Assembly: GCA_002369195.1 (NCBI GenBank)
Contig: DFEW01000078.1
Location: 16,845 to 35,543 of the forward strand
From: Christensenella sp. UBA3792
GTDB taxonomy: Bacteria; Bacillota; Clostridia; Christensenellales; CAG-138
DNA length: 18,699 nt
Reading direction: 5' to 3'
The position numbers and the translations under genes are program-made. The notes beneath the pieces are model-generated. The model saw only the letters and a program-made list of their open reading frames with translations, was not told the DNA's origin and did not search any database. Below are positions 1 through 8,846 of the stretch, piece by piece (position 1 is the first letter of the stretch; each line of letters begins with the position of its first letter).

Positions 1-800
1 ACGTCGGTCATCTCGTTGCCGCGTTCTCCGCAGCCGACGTAAACGATGATGTCCGCATCCGCCCACTTTGCGAGCTGATGCTGCACGACCGTCTTGCCGC
101 TGCCGAACGGACCGGGAACCGCTGCGACGCCGCCCTTTGCAACCGGGAACAGCGTATCGATGACGCGCTGACCGGTTACCATCGGCTCGTTGGGCGCGAG
201 CTTTTCTGCGTACGGTCTGCCCTTTCTGACCGGCCACTTCTGCAGCATCGGCAGGAGGATTTCCTTGCCGTCCTTTTCGAGCTTCGCGATCGGGGTGACG
301 ATATTCGCTTCGCCCTCGAAGATCCACGTCAGCTTGCCGGATACGTTCGGCGGAACCATGACCTTGTGCAGAACCGCTTCGGTCTCCTGTACCGTACCGA
401 GAACGTCGCCGCCTTTGAGCTCGTCGCCGATCTGCGCGACCGGTACGAAGTTCCAAAGCTTTTCGTGATCGAGCGCATCGACCATGATGCCGCGCGTAAT
501 GCGGTCGCCCGCCTGCTCACGAATCTTGTTCAAGGGACGCTGAATGCCGTCGTAGATTGATTCGATCAGACCGGGTGCCAGTTCGACCGAGAGCGGCGCG
601 CCGGTAGAAACGACCGGTTCGCCCGGTCCGATGCCGCCGGTTTCCTCGTATACCTGAATGGACGCCTTGTCCTCGCGCAGTTCGATGACTTCACCGATCA
701 GGTGCTTGTCCGAAACACGGACGACGTCGAACATCTGTACGTCCGCCATGCCGCTTGCGACGATCAAGGGTCCCGAAACCTTTACGATAGTACCTTGCAT
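1..800 (-). CDS. ntpA: V-type ATP synthase subunit A, catalytic (3' end beyond the window)
   Basis: This is the catalytic, nucleotide-binding subunit of the cytoplasmic V1 head. It couples ATP hydrolysis or synthesis to rotation of the central stalk. The window holds about 266 N-terminal codons of a protein that is usually near 590 residues. The N-terminal beta-barrel begins [18 protein letters not shown]. It is followed by the A-subunit-specific non-homologous insertion (roughly residues 110-190). The P-loop GPFGSGKT lies at residues 230-237, and [12 protein letters not shown] follows at the cut. The start is the ATG at 800-798, preceded by AGGAGA on the minus strand. It lies 13 bases after the subunit F stop, as expected for the F-A-B order. 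The truncation is only the window edge, not a broken gene. An F-type beta subunit is excluded by the insertion and by the P-loop variant. Confidence 0.97.
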   Translation of the reverse strand, partial: MQGTIVKVSGPLIVASGMADVQMFDVVRVSDKHLIGEVIELREDKASIQVYEETGGIGPGEPVVSTGAPLSVELAPGLIESIYDGIQRPLNKIREQAGDRITRGIMVDALDHEKLWNFVPVAQIGDELKGGDVLGTVQETEAVLHKVMVPPNVSGKLTWIFEGEANIVTPIAKLEKDGKEILLPMLQKWPVRKGRPYAEKLAPNEPMVTGQRVIDTLFPVAKGGVAAVPGPFGSGKTVVQHQLAKWADADIIVYVGCGERGNEMTD

Positions 801-813
801 ACTCTTTCTCCTG

Positions 814-1137
814 TTATGAATTGCTCAAAATGTCCAAACCGACCGCCTTTTCGACGTTCTCCCGAATCGCGTTCATGCCGATTCCCTGCGTGCCGGACGC
901 GTCCGGAATCGGTATGATCGCGGGATACGGCTCGCTCTGAAATTCGCGGATCGTTTCCTCGCAGGAGGGATACATTGCCTCCGTCACGTAGACCACCGCA
1001 TAGCCGGTACGCGCCAGACGGTGCAGCGTTCTGTTCGCCTGCTCGCCGTCCGTCACGGGATAAACCTCGATGCCGACCGCCTTGAACAGCAGAATCGAAT
1101 CCCGATCGCCGATGACCGCACACTTACCGTTCGCCAT
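814..1137 (-). CDS. ntpG: V-type ATP synthase subunit F
   Basis: This is a 107-residue central-stalk subunit that sits with subunit D inside the V1 head and takes part in rotation and regulation. The sequence starts [20 protein letters not shown], and its [17 protein letters not shown] segment is the family's N-terminal Rossmann-like strand and helix. The length is normal for bacterial subunit F, which is about 100-110 residues. The gene overlaps the end of subunit C by 14 bases (1124-1137). Its ribosome binding site therefore lies inside the C coding sequence and is weak (GGTGA), which suggests translational coupling. Subunit A follows after 13 bases. Identification rests on sequence character and operon position (C-F-A); the symbol follows Enterococcus hirae usage. 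Confidence 0.93.
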   Translation of the reverse strand: MANGKCAVIGDRDSILLFKAVGIEVYPVTDGEQANRTLHRLARTGYAVVYVTEAMYPSCEETIREFQSEPYPAIIPIPDASGTQGIGMNAIRENVEKAVGLDILSNS

Positions 1138-2113
1138 ACAGCATCACCAGCCTTTCGCGTATGATCGTTTCGGGCAAATGGTTGCGCTTTGCCGTAATGA
1201 TCAGGCGCACCGCTTTGCCTTCGCGCTCCTTCGCCAGATAGTATCCCACGATCGGATAGATCGTTTCGGTTTCATACTTATGTGCCGAAAGCAGCGAGAC
1301 AAGATAATTGTCGCGCGCTTTCTCAATTTCCGAAATATTACCCGTGCGCTGCATCGCATTGAGACCGTGCAGAAGCGCATCCTTGCAGACGCTCTCTTCG
1401 AGAACACGGTTCAGCGAGTCGAACGACAGTTCGTACGCGCCGTACAGGTCGGTATACTTGACGCCGCCTTCCGGCAGAATGACCTCGTCGAGCGTTTCGA
1501 TCGACGCGCCCATCGCGCGAAGGCGCAAGAACGTCAGCACGTTGTCGAAGTCCGCCTGCGATTTAAAATAGTGCGAAAAGACGGGCTGCTTTTCGGTTTG
1601 CTTCAATGCGTGCGCAAGATATGCGCGATCCAGCGTGATGGATATGTTGCGCGGCTCGACATGCATTTCAAGCTGCTTTTCGAGCTTTTGGAGTGCCTCG
1701 CAAAGGATCGGCGGCAGTTCCTGATACTGCCGTGCCTGCACCATTTCCGCGAGCGCTTCTTTTTCGTACAGACCGCCCGGCGTGAACACCGGTTCCGGCT
1801 GATTCAGCAGCCGCGCTTTGATCAGCACCTTCAGGTTCTGCACGTCCGCGCGCAGCAAAAACAGATCGGTGATCGCGGGGTTCGGAGAAATCTCCTTCAC
1901 TTCCTGCATCGCATCGGTCATCTCGCGCTCGATCATGCGTTCCACGTCCGCTTCGGTCGCATCGGGCAGATTGCCGTAGCGAACGTCGGACAGCGCGCGC
2001 ATCGCATCCGGCAGGGAACTGTCCGCCATGCGCTGAACCGTCTGCGGCTCAAGCAGCCGCTTGTTCAGCGCGGACAGCCGTGCGCAAGCATATGCGTAAC
2101 TCGGTTGCGGCAT
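1124..2113 (-). CDS. ntpC: V-type ATP synthase subunit C (d-type connector)
   Basis: This 329-residue subunit is of the V-ATPase C/d family (AC39-like). It forms the funnel that joins the central stalk of V1 to the membrane rotor ring of subunit K. The N-terminus, MPQPSYAYACARLSALNKRL, has the family pattern of a Tyr/Ala-rich first helix followed by a conserved early R-L pair. The rest is a helical protein without membrane segments. The size agrees with the 320-350 residues usual for the family. The start ATG follows a strong GGGAGGAGG site and lies 13 bases after the subunit E stop. The 3' end overlaps the subunit F start. Its place between E and F is the standard bacterial V-ATPase position and supports the call, since this family diverges strongly in sequence. 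Confidence 0.92.
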   Translation of the reverse strand: MPQPSYAYACARLSALNKRLLEPQTVQRMADSSLPDAMRALSDVRYGNLPDATEADVERMIEREMTDAMQEVKEISPNPAITDLFLLRADVQNLKVLIKARLLNQPEPVFTPGGLYEKEALAEMVQARQYQELPPILCEALQKLEKQLEMHVEPRNISITLDRAYLAHALKQTEKQPVFSHYFKSQADFDNVLTFLRLRAMGASIETLDEVILPEGGVKYTDLYGAYELSFDSLNRVLEESVCKDALLHGLNAMQRTGNISEIEKARDNYLVSLLSAHKYETETIYPIVGYYLAKEREGKAVRLIITAKRNHLPETIIRERLVMLYGER

Positions 2114-2126
2114 AAGCCCTCCTCCC

Positions 2127-2699
2127 TTACCGGAACAGAATCTTCGCGACGTTCGTTTCTTCCGCGTCGCGCAGTTCGCGTAATACGGACTTCATCGAGC
2201 AGTCCTTTTCATAGCTTCCGCCGTACAGAATGAAGCCGGCTTCGGCATCCGCGTCGCGCTCGTCGATCTGCACCCAAAACGGCAGCTGCTTTGCAGCGCG
2301 CGTGACCGCTTCGCGATCCGCCTTGGCGGGAACGACGATATCGTTCTCCTTCGCTTCCGCTTTCAGGATCGACAGATAGAGCTTTTCGCGTTGCTGCGCC
2401 GGAAGACCGATCAGCTTGCGGTATGTCTCGGCGAATACGTCGTCGAGCAGCGCGCGCCGGTCGCGCAGCGCTTCCTTCTTGCCGTCGAGCTGTGCGCGCG
2501 TCTTGTAGCCGTCGATGACGGCCTTGGTCTGCTGTGCACGTTCACGCTCGAACTGCTCCGCCTTTTTTGCGATCTCGGCGTCTGTCGTTTCACGGATGCT
2601 GTTGCAGGAAGCCTCTGCGTCGGCAAGCACCTTCGCGGCCGCTTCCTTTGCGTCCGCTATGATTCTGTCGATGAGGTTGACTGCACTCTCGTTTTCCAT
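2127..2699 (-). CDS. ntpE: V-type ATP synthase subunit E (peripheral stalk)
   Basis: This 190-residue subunit pairs with the small H-like (G-type) subunit to form the peripheral stalk that holds the V1 head still against subunit I. Residues 1 to about 85 form a long alanine- and glutamate-rich helix with coiled-coil character (IIADAKEAAAKVLADAEASC). The remaining part is the compact C-terminal domain that contacts the head. It includes the AGFILYGG segment near residue 165, which matches the family's conserved Gly-rich strand. The length is typical. The ATG start lies 14 bases after the subunit K stop, behind a GAGG site. Coiled-coil proteins can be misassigned from sequence alone, but the place between K and C makes E the only sensible choice. 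Confidence 0.93.
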   Translation of the reverse strand: MENESAVNLIDRIIADAKEAAAKVLADAEASCNSIRETTDAEIAKKAEQFERERAQQTKAVIDGYKTRAQLDGKKEALRDRRALLDDVFAETYRKLIGLPAQQREKLYLSILKAEAKENDIVVPAKADREAVTRAAKQLPFWVQIDERDADAEAGFILYGGSYEKDCSMKSVLRELRDAEETNVAKILFR

Positions 2700-2713
2700 A
2701 CCGTGCCTCGCTC

Positions 2714-3211
<498 letters not shown>

Positions 3212-3214
3212 TTA

Positions 3215-3238
3215 TTTGTTTTGATCTTTGTTTTGATC
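3215..3238 (-). repeat. Tandem 12-base direct repeat in the leader of subunit K
   Basis: Two perfect head-to-tail copies of GATCAAAACAAA (minus-strand sense) fill 3238-3227 and 3226-3215, inside the 51-base gap between the stop of subunit I and the start of subunit K. The copies, and the bases after them up to the ATG, are almost free of C, G and pairing potential. The messenger ahead of the proteolipid should therefore be unstructured. Every other junction in this ATPase operon is 17 bases or less, or an overlap, so this is the only real spacer. A role in raising proteolipid translation is an inference. Confidence 0.85.
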
Positions 3239-3241
3239 TGA

Positions 3242-5218
3242 TCATTCAGAAACCTGAACGTGTTTGGTGTTGTAGGAAAGCGGCGTAAATTCCTTGCCGC
3301 CGGATTCATAGAACTTGCCGTAGTATTCGACGTACTGCAGTCTCGCACAGTGGACGAACGCGCCGAGCGCGTTGATCGCCACGTTGAACGTATGCAGCAG
3401 GACGACGAGCACGACGCATCCGATCGAGCCGATCACCTTCAGAGCCGGATTCGATGCGCCTGTGAGCATGTTGCTCAGCATGTTGAACACCTGTCCGATG
3501 ACGCCGGTCGCGATACCGAGCGCGAACAGACGCGCATACGAAAGGATGTCCGAAAGAACGCTTGTAATGTCGTACAGACCCCCGAGACCGCTCGTAAGAC
3601 GCTTCAGCGGATTACGCTTATCACGGCCCTTGAACAGGACGACGAGCAGCGCGCCGAGCGCAGCGGCGCCGAGCGCAATCTTCGTGACGATATCGGGCAG
3701 CGCGACGGGCGTTCCGGCCATGCCGGTGATGGCGGGCAAAAAGCCGATGACGAGACCGAGCGTAATCAGCACCCAGCTGATCTTATCGAACACGGCGCTC
3801 TTCCAGTCTCCGTGACGGAACCGATCCAGCGCGCCGACGATGTAGCCGGCGACGATGTGAATGATGCCGAGGCCGAAGCACAGACCGAGCATCAGCATCG
3901 AATCCTGCATCGGATCGATCCACGCCGGGAAGATGCCGATGCGATCAAAGAACTGACCGATCGTCGTGAATACGCCGCCGGAGGTATCCGTGCGCGTAAT
4001 CCCAAAGAACGATCCGCACAGTACGCCCCAGACGACCGTGGAAATGCCGCCCCAGAAGAGCACTTTTGCAATACCCTTGCTCATGCCGGTCGGCTTTTTA
4101 TACTTGAGGTAGACGAGCGAGCCGAGCATCAGCAGCAGTCCGTACCCCGTGTCGGAAAGCATCAAACCGAACAGCAGGATATAGAACGGCGTCATGTACG
4201 GCGTGCCGTCGATCGTGCCGTAGGCGGGACGCGAATAGAGCGTCTGCACTTCCTCGAACGGCTCGACGAACTTGTTGTTCTTGACGACGGACGGCGGTTC
4301 CTCGCCCTCGACCGGATCGCGGATCTCGAAGCTGTATGCATCGGTGACGGACCGGATCGCCTGCTCGGTCTTTTCGACCTCGTCGGCGCGCATCCAACCC
4401 TCGAGCACGAACGTGCTGACTGTATAGCCGAGCTCGCTTTTGGCGGAAAGGCGGTCGTAGTCGATCGTTTCCGCATCGAACGCGTTCTGCAGCACGCCGA
4501 TCGAATCGCCGTGTTCTTCCAGCGCCGCCTGCGTTTTCAGCAGTTCCTCATCGATCTCGGCAACGCGCTGTTCGATCGACGCGATGGCCTGTCCGGGCGT
4601 GCCTTCCATCTTCGGGAAGACGAAGTCCTGCCAGTCGATCGTCTTTAAGAAGTTCTGCACGTTGCGCGCATCCGCTTCCTTGCAGGCAAGCACCGTCGGA
4701 ACCGTGGTCGATTCGTTGTAATACTCGACGGCAAGGTACTCCTGTGCATCGATCCTCGGCTGATCCTTCGATGCGCAAAGACCGATGAAGTAGTGCACGC
4801 GCGGCGTGTTTTTGATCGACGACATCGGTACGCTTAGCCGCACCCACGGTTGAAGCGTTTCGCGCGTGGAGAGCGCTTTTTCACGTTCCGCGAGCAGGTG
4901 TGTCTGCGTATGCAGAAGCGATTCGATCTCGCTTGCCGTGCTTTCCGCCTTCGGAACGTCGTCCCGAATCGCCGCAAGCGTCATTTCACGCTTCTGCGGC
5001 GAGAGGAAGCCCGGCTTTTTCGCATACGGCTTAACCGCGCTGATCGACTCCGAAAGTCGCTGAATGCGTGCATTGACCGCATCCGCTTCCGGATCGACAG
5101 CGTCGCCGTCCGCGATATTCAAGACCTGCACGGTTCCGCATTCCTGCAGCGCCCTTAAGATCCTGTCCTGTTCCGATTTCAGCGCGACCAGAGAGAGGCG
5201 CTTCATCGATACGATCAT
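3242..5218 (-). CDS. ntpI: V-type ATP synthase subunit I (a-type stator)
   Basis: This 658-residue stator subunit provides the ion half-channels next to the K ring and anchors the peripheral stalks. Residues 1 to about 335 are the soluble, partly coiled-coil arm, beginning MIVSMKRLSLVALKSEQDRI. Residues about 340-625 hold the membrane helices, starting at TPFYILLFGLMLSDTGYG, a family hallmark. The conserved arginines facing the rotor carboxylate are visible as R563 in SYARLFALG and R626 in HCARLQYVEYYGKFYE. The C-terminal tail after that is typical. The length matches the family. The start overlaps the stop of the H-like subunit as ATGA (5215-5218). An ATG four codons downstream is an alternative start, but the longer form fits the coupling. 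Confidence 0.97.
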   Translation of the reverse strand: MIVSMKRLSLVALKSEQDRILRALQECGTVQVLNIADGDAVDPEADAVNARIQRLSESISAVKPYAKKPGFLSPQKREMTLAAIRDDVPKAESTASEIESLLHTQTHLLAEREKALSTRETLQPWVRLSVPMSSIKNTPRVHYFIGLCASKDQPRIDAQEYLAVEYYNESTTVPTVLACKEADARNVQNFLKTIDWQDFVFPKMEGTPGQAIASIEQRVAEIDEELLKTQAALEEHGDSIGVLQNAFDAETIDYDRLSAKSELGYTVSTFVLEGWMRADEVEKTEQAIRSVTDAYSFEIRDPVEGEEPPSVVKNNKFVEPFEEVQTLYSRPAYGTIDGTPYMTPFYILLFGLMLSDTGYGLLLMLGSLVYLKYKKPTGMSKGIAKVLFWGGISTVVWGVLCGSFFGITRTDTSGGVFTTIGQFFDRIGIFPAWIDPMQDSMLMLGLCFGLGIIHIVAGYIVGALDRFRHGDWKSAVFDKISWVLITLGLVIGFLPAITGMAGTPVALPDIVTKIALGAAALGALLVVLFKGRDKRNPLKRLTSGLGGLYDITSVLSDILSYARLFALGIATGVIGQVFNMLSNMLTGASNPALKVIGSIGCVVLVVLLHTFNVAINALGAFVHCARLQYVEYYGKFYESGGKEFTPLSYNTKHVQVSE

Positions 5219-5529
5219 ACCGCTGATTCAATCCTTTCCATCAGAGATGCAACCGCTTCCGAGACGTTCACGGCAGCGCGGTCATGCAGCGCTTCCGTTT
5301 CCGCCTTCGCTTCCGCGGTCACTTGTTCGGCGATCCTTTCACCTTCCTCGCGCGCACGCTGCAGCGCTTCGGCGGTCTGCCTGCGCTGTGCCTCGTCGGC
5401 CGCGGCAAGCGCTGCTTCCGCGTCGTTCTTGGCCTGCGTTACGCGCTCTCTTGCCGTGCGGTTCGCTTCTTCCAGAATGGCGTCCGCCTGCTTCTCCGCA
5501 TCGGCAATGCGTTCCATGATGCTTGTCAT
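5215..5529 (-). CDS. ntpF: V-type ATP synthase H-like (G-type) stalk subunit
   Basis: This 104-residue, highly charged, alanine-rich protein is predicted to be one long coiled coil (EKQADAILEEANRTARERV and onwards) with no membrane segment. That is the character of the small peripheral-stalk partner of subunit E: AhaH in archaea, NtpF in E. hirae. It is the first ATPase gene of the operon, directly ahead of subunit I, as in ntpFIKECGAB. A TTG at 5535 would add two residues, but it abuts the GGGAGA ribosome binding site (5536-5541). The ATG at 5529 has the right six-base spacing and is chosen. The gap to the upp stop is 17 bases, so upp and the ATPase genes are very likely co-transcribed. Confidence 0.9.
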   Translation of the reverse strand: MTSIMERIADAEKQADAILEEANRTARERVTQAKNDAEAALAAADEAQRRQTAEALQRAREEGERIAEQVTAEAKAETEALHDRAAVNVSEAVASLMERIESAV

Positions 5530-5546
5530 AGTCAATCTCCCGAAGA

Positions 5547-6173
5547 TTATTTGGTGCCGAACAGACGGTCGCCCGCATCGCCGAGACCCGGAACGATATA
5601 GCCGTGATCGTTCAGTTTCTCATCGATGCATGCGACGTACAGATCGACGTCGTCATATGCGTTGCGAATCGCTTCGATGCCCTCGGGCGCCGCAAGCAGG
5701 TTGACGAGACGAATGCTCTTCGCGCCGCCTTCCTTGAGCACGCGGATGCCTTCGATTGCGGAGTTGCCCGTCGCAAGCATCGGGTCGACGAGGATCGCGT
5801 CGCGCTCTTCGATGTCGTCCGGCAGCTTGCAGTAATAGCTGGTGGGCTTCAGGGTGTCGGGGTTGCGGTACATGCCGATATGGCCCATCTTTGCGCTCGG
5901 GATCATGTTCATCATGCCGTCCGCCATGCCGAGACCGGCGCGGAGGATCGGGACGATGGCGATTTTCTCGTTTGCAAGCACCTTGAACGTGCTCTTGCAG
6001 ATCGGCGTTTCAATCTCCGCGTCGACGAGCGGCAGATCGCGCGTGACCTCATAGCACATCAGCATGGCAAGCTCGCCGACGAGTTCGCGAAACTCTTTGG
6101 TGTTGGTGTTCTTGTTGCGCAGCATGGACAGTTTGTGCTGTACCAGGGGGTGATTGATGACCGTTACTTTCAT
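5547..6173 (-). CDS. upp: Uracil phosphoribosyltransferase
   Basis: This enzyme makes UMP and pyrophosphate from uracil and PRPP in pyrimidine salvage, in the cytoplasm. The 208-residue length is the family standard. The PRPP-binding loop [15 protein letters not shown] lies at residues 125-139. The uracil-binding segment [15 protein letters not shown] lies at residues 192-206 near the C-terminus. The N-terminus [19 protein letters not shown] is also typical. The start ATG overlaps the rpiB stop as ATGA (6170-6173) and has an AAGGAG site inside the rpiB end. The gene sits between rpiB and the V-ATPase genes with almost no space on either side. RpiB yields ribose-5-phosphate, the precursor of the PRPP that this enzyme uses. 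I see no PyrR attenuator ahead of it. Confidence 0.98.
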   Translation of the reverse strand: MKVTVINHPLVQHKLSMLRNKNTNTKEFRELVGELAMLMCYEVTRDLPLVDAEIETPICKSTFKVLANEKIAIVPILRAGLGMADGMMNMIPSAKMGHIGMYRNPDTLKPTSYYCKLPDDIEERDAILVDPMLATGNSAIEGIRVLKEGGAKSIRLVNLLAAPEGIEAIRNAYDDVDLYVACIDEKLNDHGYIVPGLGDAGDRLFGTK

Positions 6174-6625
6174 AATTGCTCCTTCCCCGCCTCATAAGCG
6201 GTAATCTTTCCGATTCTCCGCACATGACGCTCGCCGCCTTCGAACGCGGTGTTGAGCCATGTGTCGGTGATTTCCAATGCCAAAGAGAGCGGGATAATCC
6301 CCGCCCCCATTGCAAGCATATTGGTGTCGTTGTGCTTTCTCGTCATTTCGGCGGATTTCAGATCGCCGCAAAGCGCGCAGCGAACGCCGCGAACCTTATT
6401 CGCTGCGATCGACATGCCGATACCGGTGGTGCAAATGACGATGCCGCGATCGACCTTGCCGTCGCGAACAAGCTCCGCAGCGGGGATGCCGAAATCCGGA
6501 TAATCGACACTCTCCGTGCCGAAGCATCCGCAGTCAACGACTTCATGTCCGAGTGAAATCAAGTGTTCCTTAACGGCTTCTTTGTATTCGTAGCCGCCGT
6601 GATCCGATCCGATGGAAAGTTTCAT
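6170..6625 (-). CDS. rpiB: Ribose-5-phosphate isomerase B
   Basis: This enzyme interconverts ribulose-5-phosphate and ribose-5-phosphate in the pentose phosphate pathway. At 151 residues it has the usual length of the RpiB/LacAB family. Visible motifs are the N-terminal phosphate-binding [11 protein letters not shown] (D8, H9), the active-site loop [17 protein letters not shown] with C65 and T67, and [12 protein letters not shown] with H98 and N99. The catalytic Cys65 points to RpiB rather than the LacAB subunits. The start ATG follows AAAGGAG with normal spacing. The gene is the first after a 102-base gap with a plausible promoter, and it overlaps upp by four bases. In many Firmicutes rpiB and upp occupy this same place downstream of ywlC. 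Confidence 0.96.
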   Translation of the reverse strand: MKLSIGSDHGGYEYKEAVKEHLISLGHEVVDCGCFGTESVDYPDFGIPAAELVRDGKVDRGIVICTTGIGMSIAANKVRGVRCALCGDLKSAEMTRKHNDTNMLAMGAGIIPLSLALEITDTWLNTAFEGGERHVRRIGKITAYEAGKEQL

Positions 6626-6659
6626 GCAAATCTCCTTTCGGTGTTTTCACACTTTGAAT

Positions 6660-6688
6660 AGTATACCAAATTTCAAAACGTTTGTACA
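6660..6688 (-). promoter_or_regulatory. Predicted sigma-A promoter of the rpiB-upp-V-ATPase operon
   Basis: On the minus strand TGTACA (6688-6683, four of six matches to the -35 consensus) is followed after exactly 17 bases by TATACT (6665-6660). The predicted start of transcription is about 25-30 bases ahead of the rpiB ATG. This is the only AT-rich gap in the left gene block. It shows no hairpin followed by a T run on the minus strand, so transcripts from ywlC may also read through. Confidence 0.6.
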
Positions 6689-6727
6689 GAGTATATGACG
6701 TTCTTTTTTTCGAGCATTCGCAACTGT

Positions 6728-7768
6728 TTATACCGTTTCCCGTTGAAAGCCGGCGGCGCGCAGCAGCCGGTTCATAAACGCAAGCCCGGTTTCGCGCGTG
6801 TCGACGCCCTCGGCAAGGATTACGTCGTTCTCGCTGCCAACATCTCTTAGGAGCGTAAACAGGTTTGCGCACAGCGTTTCCGGTTCCATACGATCGCCGA
6901 GCGAATAGGCGGTGAGATTGCGGTAGCTCGGCATCGTCTGATCCGTGCCGAGAATTGCAACGCGCTTTCCCTCGCTCTCGTATTCGTAATACAGCGAGCG
7001 AATGCGCTTTGCCGCCGCTTTCGGCTCGCCTTCGATGACGTGCACGTCCGCGTCCGGCGCGTAGTGCTTATACTTCATGCCGGGCGACGCTGCGACCTCA
7101 CGCGCGCCGAGCGGTTCCAAAATGCTCGGTGCCAGCCGCACCGGACCGATCACCGCTTCGAGCATCTCGCGCGTAATTGCACCGGGACGCAGGATCGTCG
7201 GCTCTCCAACCAGCGAAAGCACGGTCGATTCAACGCCGTAGCGGCACGGTCCTCCGTCCAAAATCAGTGGGATGCGCCCGTCCATATCATCGAGCACATG
7301 CTTTGCGGTCGTCGGGCTCGGTCTGCCGGATCGGTTTGCGGACGGCGCCGCAATCGGCACACCCGCTTTTTGAATCAGAAGACGCGCGGTCTTGTCGGAC
7401 GGCATACGGATTGCGACGGTTTCCAATCCTGCCGTTACTTCGTACGGCACCTCGTCTGCTTTGTTAAAGATCATCGTCAGCGGTCCGGGCCAGAACGTGT
7501 CCATCAGCGTGTTCGCAATCTTCGGAACATGCGCCCAAAGGTCCTTCACGTCGCTCTTTTTGGCGATGTGCAGGATCAACGGATTGTCGTTCGGACGTCC
7601 CTTGGCTTCGAAAATGCGGTTGACCGCTTCGCCGTCGAGTCCGTTCGCACCGAGTCCGTAGACGGTCTCCGTCGGAAATGCGACGAGCTCGCCGTTTTGG
7701 ATCAGCTCCGCGCCGATCGTCGTGCCCGCGTCCTCCCTGCGGGCGGTGGAAATCACTTCTGTCTTCAT
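6728..7768 (-). CDS. ywlC: L-threonylcarbamoyladenylate synthase, YrdC plus Sua5 domains
   Basis: This enzyme makes threonylcarbamoyl-AMP from threonine, bicarbonate and ATP. It is the first step of the t6A37 modification of ANN-decoding tRNAs, and the product goes to the TsaBDE complex. The 346-residue protein is of the two-domain Sua5 type. The YrdC/TsaC fold spans about residues 13-205, with FPTETVYGLGANG, K56 and R58 (FEAKGRPNDNPL), and S143 and N145 (APSANRSGRPSPT). The linker SPGMKYKHYAP (228-238) is followed by the Sua5 domain. The start lies one base after the prfA stop, with GGAAG at a good distance. The neighbours prmC and prfA are also translation genes, and this order is common in Gram-positive genomes. 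tsaC2 and sua5 are alternative names. Confidence 0.96.
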   Translation of the reverse strand: MKTEVISTARREDAGTTIGAELIQNGELVAFPTETVYGLGANGLDGEAVNRIFEAKGRPNDNPLILHIAKKSDVKDLWAHVPKIANTLMDTFWPGPLTMIFNKADEVPYEVTAGLETVAIRMPSDKTARLLIQKAGVPIAAPSANRSGRPSPTTAKHVLDDMDGRIPLILDGGPCRYGVESTVLSLVGEPTILRPGAITREMLEAVIGPVRLAPSILEPLGAREVAASPGMKYKHYAPDADVHVIEGEPKAAAKRIRSLYYEYESEGKRVAILGTDQTMPSYRNLTAYSLGDRMEPETLCANLFTLLRDVGSENDVILAEGVDTRETGLAFMNRLLRAAGFQRETV

Positions 7769-7769
7769 A

Positions 7770-8846
7770 TCAGTCTTCCGTTTCTCCCGACAGCATCGCT
7801 GTGCGTTCCGCCACCGTCAGCGCGTCGATCATCTCGTCCATATCACCGTCGAGGAATGCTTCAAGCTTGTAGAGCGTCAGTCCGATGCGATGATCGGTGA
7901 CGCGGCTCTGTGGGAAATTGTAGGTGCGGATACGCTCGCTCCGGTCGCCGCTGCCGACCATGCTCTTCTTACGGTCCGCTATCTCCGCGTGCTGCTGCGA
8001 AGCGAAGTATTCGTAAAGGCGGCTCTTCAACAGCCGCATCGCCTGTTCCTTATTCTGCAGCTGACTGCGCTCGTTCTGGCAGGCGACGACGATGCCGGTC
8101 GGCAAATGCGTGATGCGAATTGCCGACGACGTCTTGTTGACGTGCTGTCCGCCCGCGCCGCTCGAACGGTACGTGTCGATGCGCAAATCGGAATCCTTGA
8201 TTTCGATGTGGATATCGTCAACCTCCGGCATAACCGCAACCGTCGCCGCGCTTGTATGGATGCGTCCCTGCGACTCCGTTTCCGGCACGCGCTGCACGCG
8301 ATGCACGCCGCCTTCGAACTTCAGGCGCGAATACGCGCCGCGTCTGCCCGCGATCGACAGCACGATTTCCTTGACGCCGCCGAGCTCGGTTGTATTCTCG
8401 GACAACGTTTCGGTCTTATAGCCGTGCCGCTCCGCGTAGCGCAGATACATGCGCAAAAGATCGGCACCGAACAGCGACGCTTCCTCGCCGCCCGTACCCG
8501 CACGGATTTCCAGAATGACGCCGCGGTCGTCGTTCTCGTCCTTCGGCAGCAGAAGCGACTTGAGTTCCGATTCCTGCTCGCTCAGCGACGATTCAAGCGC
8601 TTCGAGTTCCTCTTCTACCAGCGCTTTCATCTCCGCGTCCGGATGCTCTGCGAGCATCGCGCGGCAGTCTTCGCACTCGCTGCGCGTTCGTTCGAACCGG
8701 TCGTATGCCGTCACGATCGTTTCCAGTTCCGCGTGCTCGCGCGCAAGCGTCTTGAATGCTTCCAGGTCCTCCGTCGCTTCCGGTTTTGCGAGCGCTTCGG
8801 TCAGCGACAGATACCGTTCCTTCAGTTTTTTGAGTTTCTCAATCAT
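7770..8846 (-). CDS. prfA: Peptide chain release factor 1
   Basis: This factor ends translation at UAA and UAG codons by triggering peptide release in the ribosome. The 358-residue length is standard. The codon-recognition tripeptide PxT is present as P188-E189-T190 in [17 protein letters not shown], which marks RF1 rather than RF2 (SPF). The catalytic GGQ lies at residues 232-234 in [17 protein letters not shown]. Its glutamine is the substrate of PrmC, encoded just upstream. The start ATG lies eight bases inside the end of prmC. The only Shine-Dalgarno-like sequence, AAAGAGG, ends one base before the ATG, closer than usual. Translation probably depends on ribosomes ending prmC. No other start gives the conserved N-terminus. 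Confidence 0.98.
   Translation of the reverse strand: MIEKLKKLKERYLSLTEALAKPEATEDLEAFKTLAREHAELETIVTAYDRFERTRSECEDCRAMLAEHPDAEMKALVEEELEALESSLSEQESELKSLLLPKDENDDRGVILEIRAGTGGEEASLFGADLLRMYLRYAERHGYKTETLSENTTELGGVKEIVLSIAGRRGAYSRLKFEGGVHRVQRVPETESQGRIHTSAATVAVMPEVDDIHIEIKDSDLRIDTYRSSGAGGQHVNKTSSAIRITHLPTGIVVACQNERSQLQNKEQAMRLLKSRLYEYFASQQHAEIADRKKSMVGSGDRSERIRTYNFPQSRVTDHRIGLTLYKLEAFLDGDMDEMIDALTVAERTAMLSGETED

Noticed and set aside
1070-2233. Open frame of 387 codons on the plus strand opposite subunit C
   Set aside because: It is antisense to ntpC, Arg/His/Gln-rich, and crosses the boundaries of three real genes without its own signals.
3260-4648. Open frame of 462 codons on the plus strand opposite V-ATPase subunit I
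   Set aside because: It mirrors the codon bias of ntpI, has low-complexity charged composition, no ribosome binding site and no recognisable motif.
6704-6710. T run in the gap between ywlC and rpiB as a terminator
   Set aside because: It is on the plus strand, where no gene ends here. On the transcribed minus strand it is an A run, with only a tiny hairpin before it.
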